A stretch of DNA of 64,000 nt, from assembly GCA_036850595.1 (NCBI GenBank), contig CM072159.1:2718529-2782528 (forward strand), in the 5' to 3' direction. Below the pieces are notes generated by a model that was given only the letters and a program-made list of their open reading frames with translations, ran no database searches and was not told the origin of the DNA. Position numbers and translations under genes: made by a program. Positions within the stretch are counted from its first letter, which is position 1, and each line of letters opens with the position of its first letter. The stretch is from Rhyacichthys aspro (lineage: Eukaryota > Chordata > Actinopteri > Gobiiformes > Rhyacichthyidae). This document shows positions 12,101-24,309 of the stretch, in pieces.

Positions 12101-14090
12101 AGCAGAAAGGATGTCTTATAAAGCCTTTGTCTAATTTCCGTCAGATTAAAAATGGGCCATTGTCTAACTTGCGCTGCCCTGCTTTAGCCCCATTTTGAGT
12201 TTTGAGTCTTTCTGCCATATTCTATTGGAAGTGAAAAATTTTCTGCTTATTTTCTTAAGGTGACTAAATGATTGCATTAGAACGTTCTGGCATGTGATTA
12301 AATTTTGAGTTTTTCCAAAATTTTTATCTTAGTTACATTAGTTAGTTATCCAGCTTACACATTTAAGTCACTAACACTCTGAGAGAACCAGTTCATGGTC
12401 TGTTAGGATTTGTTGACATTTATAGTTCACTTTATTTAGTTTGCACCAAAACACAAAACAATCTTCTTCTGACAACTACATATTAAAAATTTTGTCTGTC
12501 ACTATAAAGCACAAATGGTTTAACAAGTGATGTAAAATGATTTCCCATTATATATGGTGTGGGAAAAAAGGCAGATATTCCTACTCAAGACTGACAAACT
12601 TGACAAACCTGACAAAATGAGTTCCAAAATGGAGAATAAAAATAACATAGTCATCGTTTAAATCTCCTAATCTTACTTCACTCTATAAAAAGCTGTATAC
12701 CTCTAGTCAGTCTAAATACTACAAACGTTTTATGCAATACTAAATAAAATAAAAAAAATTGCATGTGTATTGTTTTATTGTTACATAAATAAAGAGGTTA
12801 AAAAGAAGAAGAAATAAAATGTTTAATTTAGTTTGGTCCATTTGCAAAAAGCCCTGGTCCACTGAGGGTTGACCGCTGGCATTTTAAACTGTGACTAAAC
12901 AACAAAAAACAAGGCATTTCTTAGCCCAAATGCTGAGTCCTTTTTCCTCCCCAGTGCTTCACATTTGCTTGCTGCTCGTTTGAGTTAGTTGGGAAATGTT
13001 TCGGTTTGTTTTTTCTGCTCTTGGGAAAACTAATTGTTACGTGATGTTTTCCTCACCAGTTCATATGCTCTATCTGTTTGGGCTCATTCAGTAGTTTGTA
13101 GTCTGCTTAGGGTTCACATTTTGATCAAACTATACCAGAGGTCATTAGGAAGCCCTCCAAGTTTTGTGTGCATTGAGTTGCATATGGTAGCTTTCAACAT
13201 TATTTAAGTACAAACACAAGTGCTCAAAACAAAAATCTATAAAATAGGTTTGATTGCAAGAAGCGACTTAGTCCTAAGAGATTTGTGTGTTCAGTAAACC
13301 CCATGAAATCCCTCTCAGAACAATGTGATTTTCACCAAACCATGATTGATTTGGACCAATGGAGTTACATAAGGTCTAAGGTTGTTATTGCTCTGAATTA
13401 ATGAAAAATTATCAGGTGCAGTTATACTTACCTCCATGTATTCCTTCAAAGTGGCATCTGTAGAAGAAATGGTTCTGTGTAAAGACCATCTGATTCAGTT
13501 TTCTTTTATTTCTTCACCTAAACAACAGGCAGGATTATCTTGGTGTCAAATGGTCTGACAACGTGTAACTTTTTTGTAGTTGTAATGGCTTTGTTGTTTA
13601 GTACTAGCCAGAGTTACTATAGAAGCTTTAAAAAGAAGTCAACATGTCCTTGTTAACAAAATAGTATTAAGTCATGGACACTTCAAGTGTCTTCCTGTTG
13701 AAGATGACGCTTGAACCCAGCAGTAGCCCGGCCTTTTGAAGCTTATCTAAAGTAGGTACTTCAACACTGCATGATTCTCCAGATTCACCCATCATCTTGA
13801 TGAATGAAGATCTGCAAGAAGATAATCCTTCATTGTTGTCTTAAAGATCACTAATTTAGGATTAAGATAGCTTGCTTACACTTTTCAAAGATGTCCAACT
13901 GGTTCATTGACCACTGTCCAACATAATCCTCCAACAAGGTTGAAATTTAAAACCTTTGTCTCATTCACGTGAGATGAAAAAATGATCCAATGTGGAATGC
14001 TGTTTTTGTATTTGAAAAGATAACAGCCACTTGAAAACTGCATGGTTGCTTTTGTGTCTCCTCTGGAAGATGGAACAACTGCCACATGCA
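9150..14090. other. Intergenic, upstream of pmch
   Basis: About 5 kb with no supported coding exon. The only notable piece is 11690-11790, where two TAATTA-type homeodomain cores sit in a sequence of more balanced composition that could be a conserved non-coding element. The open stretch near 10447-10848 has no splice signals or recognisable domain. Confidence 0.35.
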
Positions 14091-14107
14091 CAAGCCTTCT
14101 GAGACAG

Positions 14108-14114
14108 TATAAAA
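14108..14114 (+). promoter_or_regulatory. TATA box of pmch
   Basis: TATAAAA lies 127 bases before the pmch start codon, in the order expected for a core promoter with a transcription start around 14138 and a 5' leader of roughly 100 bases. No intron is needed between it and the ATG. Confidence 0.75.
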
Positions 14115-14234
14115 GGACATGAAGCACACATTGAGTCAGAACAGCATCGGAAGAGAGGAAGAACTGTCCAAGAACAGTGGAGAAGAATCAACTAAACGAG
14201 ACCCGAACAATCTAAGAAAAGAACAAACTTCAGG

Positions 14235-14609
14235 ATGAAACAGTGGCTTACTTCGTTGATCTTCGCCGCAGCTCTTCTGTTGGAGTGCTGTGCACTATCT
14301 GCGGCCGTTCCGATGGGTAAAAGTGAGGACGGGTCGTTTGAGCAGGAAACCTTGGCATCTTTGCTGAGTAATGAAGCGGTGGAGACAAACCCGAGTGAGG
14401 CTGAGCTGAGCGCCAAAGCTCGGGCTCCTAGAGTGATCGTGGTGGCAGACCCCAGTCTGTGGCGGGACCTGAGGGCCCTCCATGCCGGGACGGGACTTTT
14501 CAAACGCAAAGTGGACGACGAGCACCAGGACATCAACATCCCCATCCTCAGGCGGGACACGATGAGGTGCATGGTTGGACGGGTTTACCGGCCCTGTTGG
14601 GAGGTCTAG
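14235..14609 (+). CDS. pmch: Pro-melanin-concentrating hormone (pro-MCH), complete
   Basis: A single uninterrupted 124-aa reading frame. Residues 1 to about 24 are a signal peptide with a hydrophobic core at 6-17. The last 17 residues (108-124) are DTMRCMVGRVYRPCWEV, which I recall as the salmon-type MCH sequence; Cys112 and Cys121 would form the ring disulphide. An Arg-Arg pair at 106-107 is the convertase site releasing MCH. A Lys-Arg-Lys at 90-92 frames a 13-residue acidic peptide (93-105) at the position of the NEV/NEI peptide. MCH is secreted by hypothalamic neurons; in fish it pales the skin by aggregating melanosomes and affects feeding through MCHR receptors. The lack of introns matches what is known for the fish MCH1-type gene. 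TATA box and poly(A) signal flank it closely. The gene looks intact and the call is secure; whether it is the pmch or pmchl paralogue in a given nomenclature is open. Confidence 0.97.
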   Translation: MKQWLTSLIFAAALLLECCALSAAVPMGKSEDGSFEQETLASLLSNEAVETNPSEAELSAKARAPRVIVVADPSLWRDLRALHAGTGLFKRKVDDEHQDINIPILRRDTMRCMVGRVYRPCWEV

Positions 14610-14694
14610 ACTCTGGGACTGTCACTAAATCCTTCCTGCCCCAAGCTCAATGTAACATAACCCTAAGATTTGTGTCAATATGAAAATAATTGTG

Positions 14695-14700
14695 AATAAA
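14695..14700 (+). terminator. Poly(A) signal of pmch
   Basis: AATAAA 86 bases after the pmch stop codon, followed by a T/GT-rich stretch. This gives a 3' UTR of about 100-110 bases. Confidence 0.75.
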
Positions 14701-14839
14701 TGTCACTGATTATGCCTTAAATCTTTGGTGTTTTTCTTAGCTGATTTTCTCACTGATTTTTTTTTTTTTTTAATTTTGGGATTATTTTGAGTTAGATAAC
14801 CTAATAATCAGTACTTTTACTTTGTGGATGTGTAACCAT

Positions 14840-15070
14840 TAATATTTATTAATCTGATTGATTAATAAGTAAATTAGCCGAGTTTATTAGCATTTAATGC
14901 TACCTCAGAGTTAACATTCTTTTCTCTTTTTAACAAAGGCTCAATGAAGACCATATAAATTAGCATCAGCCTAAGCAGAGACAGGGCAATTAGAAGGTTG
15001 ATTCTCTCCTGTTCATTAAAGTGAGAAGTCCAGCTGAGAGGATTTAATTGATCTATGAGCTTAGTTGAAG
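14840..15070. promoter_or_regulatory. Cluster of homeodomain-type cores downstream of pmch
   Basis: Within about 230 bases there are several ATTA/TAAT-type cores (for example GATTGATTAATAAG, AAATTAGC, GCAATTAG, TTTAATTGATC) and two similar TTAGCAT strings. A hypothalamic hormone gene could use such an element, but AT-rich DNA yields these cores by chance. This is inference only. Confidence 0.2.
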
Positions 15071-15079
15071 TAAGATCTA

Positions 15080-18000
15080 CATGTAAATGTACTCACTAAC
15101 ATTTTGCACATCTTAAACATTCCAGAAGCTGTTTCTTGAGCAAATGCTCAATGGTCTATTTTTCATGGGCGCCCTATCAAGCAGCACTGAGTAGAAAAAA
15201 TGAACATAAAGCAGACATTGAAAATAAGTAGTAAATCTTCAAATTTTTCAAAATAAGCATGCGGTACCAAGGCAAGAAACAGAACGGTCCCTTTCAAACG
15301 TGCAATTAAAAGAAGAGAAGCCTGCAGACGTGATGATTTTGTGCAACATAACAATTTATGTTAGGCAAGTCAACCTAAAATAAACCCAATCCATGTGAAC
15401 AGAACCCAGGGAAGAATCCCAGTCTAAGAATAATGGGTTTGTTAACACAAGCTAGAATGATAGAATTGTCTATAGCTGTTTTTCTCAAATGGTGGTACGC
15501 GCACCAGGAGTGTTACCTCTAGTGGTGCGTGTTTAGTGGGTATTTTTAAAAATTGAAATACACGTACAATATACAGTAACTGTTTTGATTCAAACACGAA
15601 ATGCTTGAAACAACAAAATTGGTTAAGTTAATGAAAACTTTAATTATTTTTATTTTCTTATGATGCCTTTGTACATCATCAGCCAATGGGCTTCAAGCTT
15701 GATGGACTATCAATAACTGTATACAGGATTGTCTTAAATACACGGTGACAGAATAAGCAGTGATGGAGTGCAGAAAAACAAGTGTGAGTCATGGCAGCTG
15801 TGGCAGTGATGATCGGTGATGCCCACAAGCAAAAAACAATGCAGAAAATAAAATTAAAAAACCCCAACAAACTAGATCATACGACACGAAAATTTGAAAA
15901 ATACAGTTTACTCAACATTATACTTCAAAATCTTCTTAAAGCTGACATTACCAGAAAGCGTGCAATATTCTTGACAGGTTTTCTGAAAAAAAAACCCCCA
16001 AAAAAACAAAACATTGGGTATCATGTTATTGAGGCCCACACGAATCCCACTGATGACCTGAAGAACAATTTAGCCTCATTACAGATATTTTAGTAGGATA
16101 GGAAGTGCCGAGGATGTCTGTGGCTTTGATGTGTGTGTTTTTCTTTATGTCTGAAAGTCTTAGACAAGTCTGTGGTTTTCTGTAGACGGTTTGGTCAAAG
16201 GCTTATCTTTCATTCCTACGTGTCAGGTATGTGACATATGTGGGGTTACATACTGTATGGACTAAAGACGAGGGTGGGGTGCTTTCATAACACTAAGGGA
16301 GTGAAACATCTGGAAAACAGGGATAGATCTGAAGTGTTGGTTTTATCTGGACAGATGTGTAAAATGGATGGTTAAATGTTATTAAATACAGAAATGACAG
16401 CCATAATATCGGTCATCATTTTTTGTACCTTGTATTTAATTATCACTGCAATAGTAATTATAAATCTCCTTTATGTTATATCATGAATAAATTCCAGTCT
16501 GTCTTCTATGTCTTTGAGTCCATTGTAGTTCTGATTAAACAGCAACTGTCCTACCTTTTCAAAACTACCTTAATTGAGGAAACAAAATACTTCTGTTTTA
16601 GGTAGGATGGAAGTGCAAAAAGGAATCACAAAGTGGAGTTAGAAAATGACAGATGCAGCAGGTCAGAGTTTTCCCTGAGTTATCCAGCACCTGGTAGCTC
16701 CTAGCGCCCCATCCCAAATGGGATCCAAAGGGGTTTCCAAAAAGTGTCCCATACTACATTAGGGATGCTGTAGTTCCCTAGTCCTAACCATGTTGTCCAG
16801 TTTCCAAAAGGTGGAGCTAAACACTGCAATCTGTTGATTGAATGACATAATAGTTACTCTAACAAAAACAAGAAAAAATAAAACTTTTTTTCTTTTTTCT
16901 TGTTTTTTATTTTATTTTTTATGTCGTGTTCTTTTAATAAACATATTCCGAGATAAAAGTCAGTACGCATAAACCTACACAGATCAGATCGCACCAGAAC
17001 AGAAACCGAAAGAGCATGATAGACATGATTAAGCATTAAATGCAGTAAAATCTGCAAAAACAAAGCTTTGTGCTCAATGTAATGAGGAAAAACCCTGTGA
17101 AGTGAAAGTGATTGCAAACTAAACTTGTTTTCTGGCCCTTCTTCTTCTGAATAAACAGTTGTTTTGGTCCTGCACACGTCTTTATCAATGGCTTTTATTG
17201 CGCCATCTTGTATTTCCAGCGCATAGTCTTCTGAGCTGCTCAAGGCCTCCCTCGGCTGCACAGAGGATCTGAAACACATCCTGTGTTCCGGTGTGCGACA
17301 GCGATCGGTGGCATGCTGCAGCGGAGAATGTAATGTTCAGCAACCTGGAAATAAACCAGAAACAATCTATGTTGTTATAATGATAAAACAAATAATGTTT
17401 ATCTCAGCAGCATCATCAGTATCTTCATCACCATCATCATCTTTTCAAGTAAGACCCCGACCTCATACCTGAGCCAAACTGCAACAAAACATGGCTAAAT
17501 AACAAACATGTTGTAGAGTTTTTCAAAATCTCTGAGCGTACTGAATGTTCTACAGGCAGTGTTCAGGTTAGGTTTTAATGACGTTTGTGTCATATTGGGC
17601 GCTGGACATGTCGGCAGCAGGATTCAAATAAAAAGTGTCAGCCTCAGTGCCAGGTATTAAACACTCAGCATTAAACAGAGTGATTGTTGAGGGACTGTTA
17701 GAGCGCAGCAGCTGCCAGCTCCACATTCCTTACACAAAACAGAGCGCGAGCATGAGTCAGCGAAACACACAGGATTCTGGGAAATCTGCACCTTTTTGGC
17801 GTTCCTCTGGTTGGAAAAACAATTAGACTGGAGACAGAGGGGCAAATCCAGCAAAGGGGAATGTGACGAGACGGGCCACAGTGTGGAAAAACGGGGTGCT
17901 TTATGAACTTTATAAACCGTGATTAAGAGAAATGCCTTATAAAAATACAGATGACCTAAATGGAACAGTTAATTTTGGAAAATGACCATGTTGCTGATTT

Positions 18001-18250
18001 CGCAACATTTCAACAGTGGATAAAATAAGAGTTGAACAGCATCCATCACTGGTGAAAAGTGTTTAGTCGGTAACATGTCTCAGTCACTCTGCTTTACAAT
18101 AAGAGAATCTCTTTTCTGTTTACCCATCCCCACAACACATCTTTATCTTCTGGACCATCATCTGGACAATTGCCAGTTCATAGTAGGGTTCACACTTAAA
18201 GACAGACAGAGAACCATCACTCTCACATCCATTTACTATGAGACATTTAG
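15080..18250. other. Intergenic with minor repeat traces
   Basis: No supported gene. At 15479-15545 there is a TTCTCAAATGGTGGTAC start resembling a hAT-like MITE terminus also seen near 51190. The block at about 16680-16860 shares wording (GGTGGAGCTA, ACACTGC, CTGTTGATTG) with parts of 35840-35870 and 39000-39125, suggesting another old dispersed repeat. The open frame at 16854-17279 (minus) ends in low-complexity Lys/Phe and is not convincing. Confidence 0.35.
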
Positions 18251-18869
18251 ACTTCAACTTCAATTAAATTTTTCAATTCAATTTTATTTGTATAGCCCAG
18301 TATTATAACAACAATTGCCTCAAAGGGCTTCACAAAACAGACAGTAAAGGTTGAGAAGGACAACATCTTCTGTCCTTAGACCCTCCATCAGGGTGAGGAA
18401 AAACTAAAAACACCCAACCAGAGGAAAAAGAGAAACCTCAGGGAGAACCACAGAAGGAGGGATCCACTCCCAGGACAGACAGACAGTGCAATAGATGTGT
18501 CAATTGACAAATAGTCCATCATATGTGCAGGTGAATGAAAAATGTATATGAATATAGTTCATGATAATATCATCAGGAACAGTTCATCTGAGTGAGAGGA
18601 ACTGGGGTCAGGGGTCGGGACAGGATCACAGATGGTCACAGCTAAGGTCCAGTCATCACTGGGACGTCTAACAGCAGCCGGACATCTGCAACAGTATCCA
18701 CTCCCCCAAAAGAGAGTGGGACAGAGGGACAACGTGTGAACAGCAATGAACTAAGAAGAGATGTAAACTATAATGTAATAAGAGTGAGGACGGAGTCAGA
18801 TGATAGAAGCTCAGTGTGTCATACCTCCTACGTCTGGGCCTAGAGCATCTTATCTCATCTACTGTATAT

Positions 18870-18877
18870 GTCCTGAC
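18870..18877. repeat. Target-site duplication, left copy
   Basis: GTCCTGAC, identical to the 8 bases at 19190-19197 and present once in the undisrupted L2-like copy near 24040. Confidence 0.85.
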
Positions 18878-19189
18878 CAGGGCTTGACATTACACCCACC
18901 AACCCGCCAAATGCGGGTAGATTTAGGCTGTGGTGGGTAATGCCATCTCTCCAACTAGCCACTGTGGCTAGTTCCACTCGATATAAATAAATTTATAATT
19001 GCAGTCCTCTCAAATGCGCTTACTACTGTATATGCTGCGCAACTCGCTGATACAACACTGCAACTCCCATGAGCACCCAGTGTAGAGCGCACGGAAGTCC
19101 GTTCGCGCCGCTGGGAGAACAGATGTGGAGACATGTAGCAGGAGTGAAAAGACCCGAAAAGAAGACAAAAACGTTAATGTCAAGCCCTG
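18878..19189. mobile_element. hAT-like MITE with 8-bp target-site duplication
   Basis: A 312-bp insertion with inverted ends: CAGGGCTTGACATTA at the left and the reverse complement (with one extra base further in) at the right. It is flanked on both sides by the perfect 8-bp direct repeat GTCCTGAC (18870-18877 and 19190-19197). The host L2-like sequence is uninterrupted at the same point in the second copy (about 24035-24045), giving an empty-site control. An 8-bp duplication and CAGGG termini are the hallmark of hAT transposons. No transposase is encoded, so it was mobilised in trans. Confidence 0.9.
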
Positions 19190-19599
19190 GTCCTGACCAT
19201 AAGCCCTGTCAAAAAGGAAAGTCTTAAGCCTAACCTTAAATGTCGAGACTGTGTCTGCCTCTTTAACGAGAGCTGGGAGCTGATTCTATAAAACAGGAGC
19301 TTGGTAATTAAAGGCTCTACCTCTTATTGTACTTTTGGAAACTCTAGGAACAAGTAGTAGCCCTTCATTTTGAGAGCGGAGCTCTCTGTTAGGATGGTAC
19401 GGCACTATGAGGTCTCTGAGATAGGACTGGACCTTATAAGTGAGGAGAAGGATCTTGAACTTAATTCTGAATTCAATTGGAAGCCAGTGAAGGGAGGCTA
19501 ACACTGGGGTAATGTGTGGGGTAACACAATATTTAGTGGGTCTGAGGTTCATGATGCAGCGTTTACACTTATTTGAGTGAACCGCACTCACAGAGCAAC

Positions 19600-21525
19600 T
19601 GCACCAGAGTCCATTTTACACACCACCACACCAAACACCACAAGTTTGAACACACATTTAGAGTCACCCATTCACAAACACATACACGCATGGTTACATG
19701 TCATGCAGACTCCACACAGAAAGGTTGGTGGTGGCCAAGTACAGTTGGGATAAATAATGGCAGTACAATCAGACAATGTTAGATGTAATTTCTAATTGGT
19801 TTAGCTTTCCTGTTATGGTAAAATAAAAGCAGGAAAGGTTACGATGCTGTTCTTGGGCAGTTTTAAATAGTCAGTGTGTGATCACAAGGTTCAGGTGAAA
19901 GCAGGTGAAGCTATGGGCAGGCACTAAGTTGTATTTGCCAACACAGTAGCCATACTTGGCAATGTTTGTTAGCACCAAAGATTAGATTTGCTTTATCTTG
20001 CACAGCTGCTGGCTTCTCACACGATTGTGTCATTAAAATCCATCTTGTAGTGTTCCAATCAAAGTGCCTGCTCAAAAAACTGCTGCCAGTTTGGACCAAT
20101 GGTGTGAGTGATCTAGGTTCGATGATGAAGGATGAAGCAACGAATCATTTTACTGTAACTAATAAACACAACATGGTGATGCTCTGAACCATCTGGGGGT
20201 TCTGTTCCACACAGAACCGTCTGCTGAGTCAGGTTAAGGTTTCTTTCAGTGGCTGGTTTATCTGATGTGCATTACTTGCTTTGATAAATGCAGTCATCAT
20301 ACAGTAAAACACTAAAAGGTGGTTAACCATGATCACACTCTCCTAATTCTTTTTTAAACTTTCCCTCTTTTATTAACCGAACAGTCTGAAACTAAACTAA
20401 AAGTAGACGCAACACTTCTGTTGTTATTCGGTTGTTATTACCTGTTGTGTATGTGTCACTCATTCAGTCTATGATGATCAGATAACAGATGACGTTAGAG
20501 TAGTTTTTCGTGTTAACATATTTCTGACCTGTAGATGTTATAGGTTGTTTGAAAAAAGACCAAAGAACTTGGGAAAACCAATATGTCATTTTAAGGGGTA
20601 TAAGGTGCTGGTTTGTGGAATAGTGTTAAAATCCAACTTCCTCACTGTTTACCTTCATTGGCTTAATTATAATTCCATCCAAACAAAAACAGTGAAACGT
20701 TTAGTCTGCACTGTTAAAGCCAGACATTTTATGCAGTGCCACCAGCCAGGGGTTCACTTGAGCTCAATGCCTGTGGTCTCAACAGTTTAGAACTAATTGT
20801 CTAGAACAGTAACAGAGTAAACACTGAAGCTAAATCAGGCGCTTTATTTACTCTGCCATTTTACATTCGTTTAGCTCTAATGGTGATTGTAATGATCTTA
20901 AGTTATACAAGGTGCCTCCAGACGGTAGACATAGCCAAATCATTCCTCATCTGTATGAGCCCCCTGAGTGGGTTCATTTTGCAGCAAATGAAATGTAAAT
21001 TTTTCCTTCACCCTACCTCTTTGGTAAATGCAACATTTTCCTTCACACAGTCTTACTTCACTCAGCTTCATTAAAAGTTATGCTTTACGTCATGCAACAG
21101 AGTTGAGATAAGCGTTTTACTGGAAGTTTTACACATGAGTGTTTGGAAACTACATCTGGAAGCTGTTAAAGAAGAAAGTGCAGATTAATCAGTTTTCATT
21201 ATTAATGCCTACAAAATAACAGCGTAATAATGTGTTGTTGAGTGTTGTTTCTCAAGCGGTTTATAATAAACGGCTTGTGTCATTAGGTTGAACTGGTCAG
21301 TGCATGAGTCAACAGTAGTAACAATCACTGTTTGACATCTGACATCTTTTCCCCAAGCTTAAAGAGATAGAAAACTGGTTCTTCAACATCCTTAGTGGAA
21401 GGTAACTTACTTTCTACATTAAAAGCTTCCTCTATGCACACGAATGGGGCCATAAAACAATGATGAATTTGAATATAGAATGAGAGAGACAATAAATTGG
21501 AACTTTGATGATACCTATGTGGGGG
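19600..21525. other. Intergenic, no clear feature
   Basis: Nothing supportable beyond short open frames. The CAC-rich stretch at 19610-19690 is low complexity. Confidence 0.35.
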
Positions 21526-21528
21526 AAT

Positions 21529-21880
21529 TCACCTGTTTCCATAACACACTACTGGATGGTGATCAGTTGACAGCTCAGCCCTTCTCATCACCCAAGTGTC
21601 CAAGAGAAGTACCTGAAGGCCAAATGAAATGACCATCAAGTTGATCATAGAGACCTCTCCCAGACTTGAAAGAGCAGGGAGGCTCTTGTTTGCCAGTGTA
21701 ACGCATGGCAAATGAGCTGAGAAGCAATGAGCAAGCACACACCAGTCCACCACGGACTCCAGAGTAGACAAGAATCCAGGCCCTCTTGAGAACTTGGGTT
21801 CCAGAGCCCACACTGTCTGTAGTTTCTGTGTCCAGGAATAGGGTTGTTGAGGCACCTGCCTTCGATTGACACTCATTCCA
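21529..21880 (-). mobile_element. LINE endonuclease fragment
   Basis: On the minus strand one frame ends LDTWVMRRAELSTDHHPVVC, which resembles the (R)GAELSTDHHLVV block around the catalytic S-D-H motif at the end of the apurinic-type endonuclease domain in fish LINEs. Here the motif reads S-T-D-H-H. The other minus frames over the same bases are shadows. It is an isolated domain fragment next to the 3' end of the following L2-like copy and is non-functional. Confidence 0.55.
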
Positions 21881-22346
21881 CATGGTACTGGCCCTCATCT
21901 ATGGGTGGTCAACTTATTCAATTCAATTTTATTTTTAGATCTCACAACAACAATTCCCTGTCCTTAGACCCTCCATCAGGGTAAGGAAAAACTCAAAAAA
22001 CCTTGTCAGGGAAAAAGAGGAACCTCAGGGAGAACCACAGAAGGAGGGATCCACTCCGAGGACAGACAGGCCGTTCAATAGATGTGTCTAGGACAGTCAC
22101 TGACAAATAGTCTGTCATATGAACAAATATAAAAATAAATAAGGATATTGTCCATGATAATATCATCAGATACAGTTCATCTGAGTGAGCGGAAATGGGG
22201 TCAGGAGGGGTCCATGGGTCGGGATCACAGATGGGTCACAGCTAAGGTCCAGTCATCACTGCAGACATCTGCAACAGTATCCACTCCCCCAGAGGAGAGT
22301 GGGACAGAGGGACAACTTGTAAACAGCAAAGAACTAAGCAGAAATT

Positions 22347-22380
22347 TATACTATATTGTAATAGTTTGCAATATAGTATA
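22347..22380. repeat. Perfect 12-bp inverted repeat (hairpin)
   Basis: TATACTATATTG at 22347-22358 and CAATATAGTATA at 22369-22380, separated by 10 bases. It lies exactly where homology to the L2-like 3' UTR ends and the L1-like insertion begins. Confidence 0.8.
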
Positions 22381-24000
22381 CAGTTCACTGAATTGGTGAG
22401 GCGGTCCAGATGGCGGCACGTGAGAAATTCCCGCTGTATGGGGTGACCCAGTTTGGTTAATATCTTCATTAAAATAATCGACAGAAGCCTCAATATATGC
22501 CGTGACATCAGATTAAACACAATAACAACATTGGAAAGAAAACTACAACAAACAAAACAACGCAAAGTCTCCTGAACACCCTCAGTGAGATGAAGTTGGA
22601 CGTTACAAATCAACTGAGAGCATCGCAAGATTACGCAAACCAATTTAATGCATCTACAAACACCCTCAACGCTTCATTGAAAGCCGTGAGCAACGTCTCC
22701 TTGGTCTTGGACTTCCCTTCACGGCAGCCATGACTGTCAGTGACATTAGTTCATGTTAGTTTTGAGATGGACTCTGCAGACACAAAAAAAACATAAACGG
22801 CCTCCAGCACAGCAACACAGCTCAACCCAGACATCGACACAAATGCAAAAATTAAAAAAAAGCCAAAGAATGTTTTATTGAGCGAGGCCCAAAGAGTCAT
22901 ACAGGAGTGTGACCGGCGCTGGAGAAAGACAAGCCAAAGTCGAGAGCGAAGATCTGCTCTGGAGATAAAACAGAGCGAGGATGACCCTCACTGCAGTTCC
23001 TCTAACGGCCACAGGAGTCAGTAACTTTTAGAAATTTATGAAAGTTACACAATGCCCCTTTAATATATATGCTCCACCTAATTCCCCACCTATTTTTTAT
23101 AATATTTTATAATATAATATTGGCTGAACTTGCTTCTTCATACACATTTCCAAATGTCATAATTGGAGGTGACTAGAACTGCATTCTTCACTCAAACCTG
23201 GATAAGTCTTCTCAAACTAAATTCAGTAATAAGATCTCTAAATGTTTAACTCGATTAATTAATGAAATGGGCTGGGTTGACATATGGTCCTTACGAAACC
23301 CTGGTGTTAAAGATTTTACCTTTTATTCCAACCCTCAGAGCTCATGATCCCGATTAGATTGTTTTCTTTTACCACGTGTTATAGCTTCATCTGTTATTGA
23401 CTGCAAAATTGGATCAATTCACATTTCTGACCATGCCCCTGTTACACTTAATATACATTTGCAAACTGTAGCTCATAAGTTTAGATGGCAGTGTAACAGG
23501 GGTATTATGACTAATACAGAGTTTTGTGAATATATAAGAGAAGAGTTATTGGAAGTTTATGGAAATTAATGATAATGGAACAGAGAATTCTGCTGTTCTC
23601 TGGGAGAACAAAGAAAAAGAAAAGTATGATGGAACAAAAAAAAAAATTAGAACAAGAACTAAAGGAATGTGAAGAACGGCACAAACATTTTCCCACACAT
23701 AAAAACTACAAACAAGTAACAGTAACACTATTATATAGAATGTACACATATTACCTCTCTATTCAAAAGCTAACCAATTCAATACAAACAGCTACCATAA
23801 CCCTTATCCCAAAAGAGGATAAAGATCCTGAGGACCCATTCTCATACAGACCTATAAGCCTGCAAAGTATAGAAAATAAAATTCTGGCTAAAATTTTAGC
23901 AAAGAAACTAGATCCTGTGTTAACTACCATTATTAAATCGGTGTGGGGTGATTCAGTTCGCAAAACAAAAACATTTGGATGCCATGGTCGTTGTTACACG
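22381..24000 (+). mobile_element. L1-like LINE remnant inserted in the L2-like copy
   Basis: The 3' half encodes on the plus strand blocks typical of L1/Tx1 ORF2: near 23060 YAPPN, at about 23400-23470 a segment ending in SDHAPVTLNIH (endonuclease SDH motif), and at 23800-23940 IPKEDKDPEDPFSYRPISLQ followed by NKILAKILAKKL (N-terminal RT block). Frameshifts and stops are frequent, and much of the ORF2 between endonuclease and RT, and all after the first RT block, is deleted. The 5' part (22381-23040) has a few coiled-coil-like pieces consistent with ORF1 remains. The element is dead. Confidence 0.75.
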
Positions 24001-24309
24001 TTGGCCTAGAGCAGCTTATCTTATCTACTGTATATGTCCTGACCATAAACCCTATCAAAAAGGAAAGTATTAAGTCCTTAAATGTATAGACTGCCTCCCA
24101 TTGTACTTTTGGAAACTCTAGGAACAACTAGTAAACCTGCATTTTGTGAACGAAAGGCTCTGTTTGGACAGCATGGAACTATAAGGTCTTTGACATAGGA
24201 CGGGGCCTTACCACTGAGGGCCTTATAGATGAGGAGACGCATTTAGAACTTCATTCAACTGGAAGCCTGTTAAGGAAAGCTAACACTGGGTAATGTGTTC
24301 TCGTTTGTT

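Larger units (their letters stand above)
18257..19591 (-). mobile_element. L2-like LINE 3' end, copy 1 (interrupted by a MITE)
   Basis: Read on the minus strand, 19591-19286 encodes HITPVLASLHWLPIEFRIKF followed by a KILLLTYK block, the typical C-terminal region of reverse transcriptase in fish L2/CR1-type LINEs. The element then runs through its 3' UTR to a terminus at about 18257 with AATTGAATTG-type short tandem units. The same 3' UTR recurs at 21914-24300. The copy is 5'-truncated and split by the hAT-like MITE at 18878-19189. It cannot make protein. Confidence 0.75.

Noticed and set aside
13885..14191. Minus-strand open frames opposite the pmch promoter
   Set aside because: They run antisense to the TATA box and leader of pmch, lack splice signals and show no known domain.
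16854..17279. 141-codon open frame on the minus strand
   Set aside because: It ends in low-complexity Lys/Phe runs, has no recognisable domain, and no splice signals support it.
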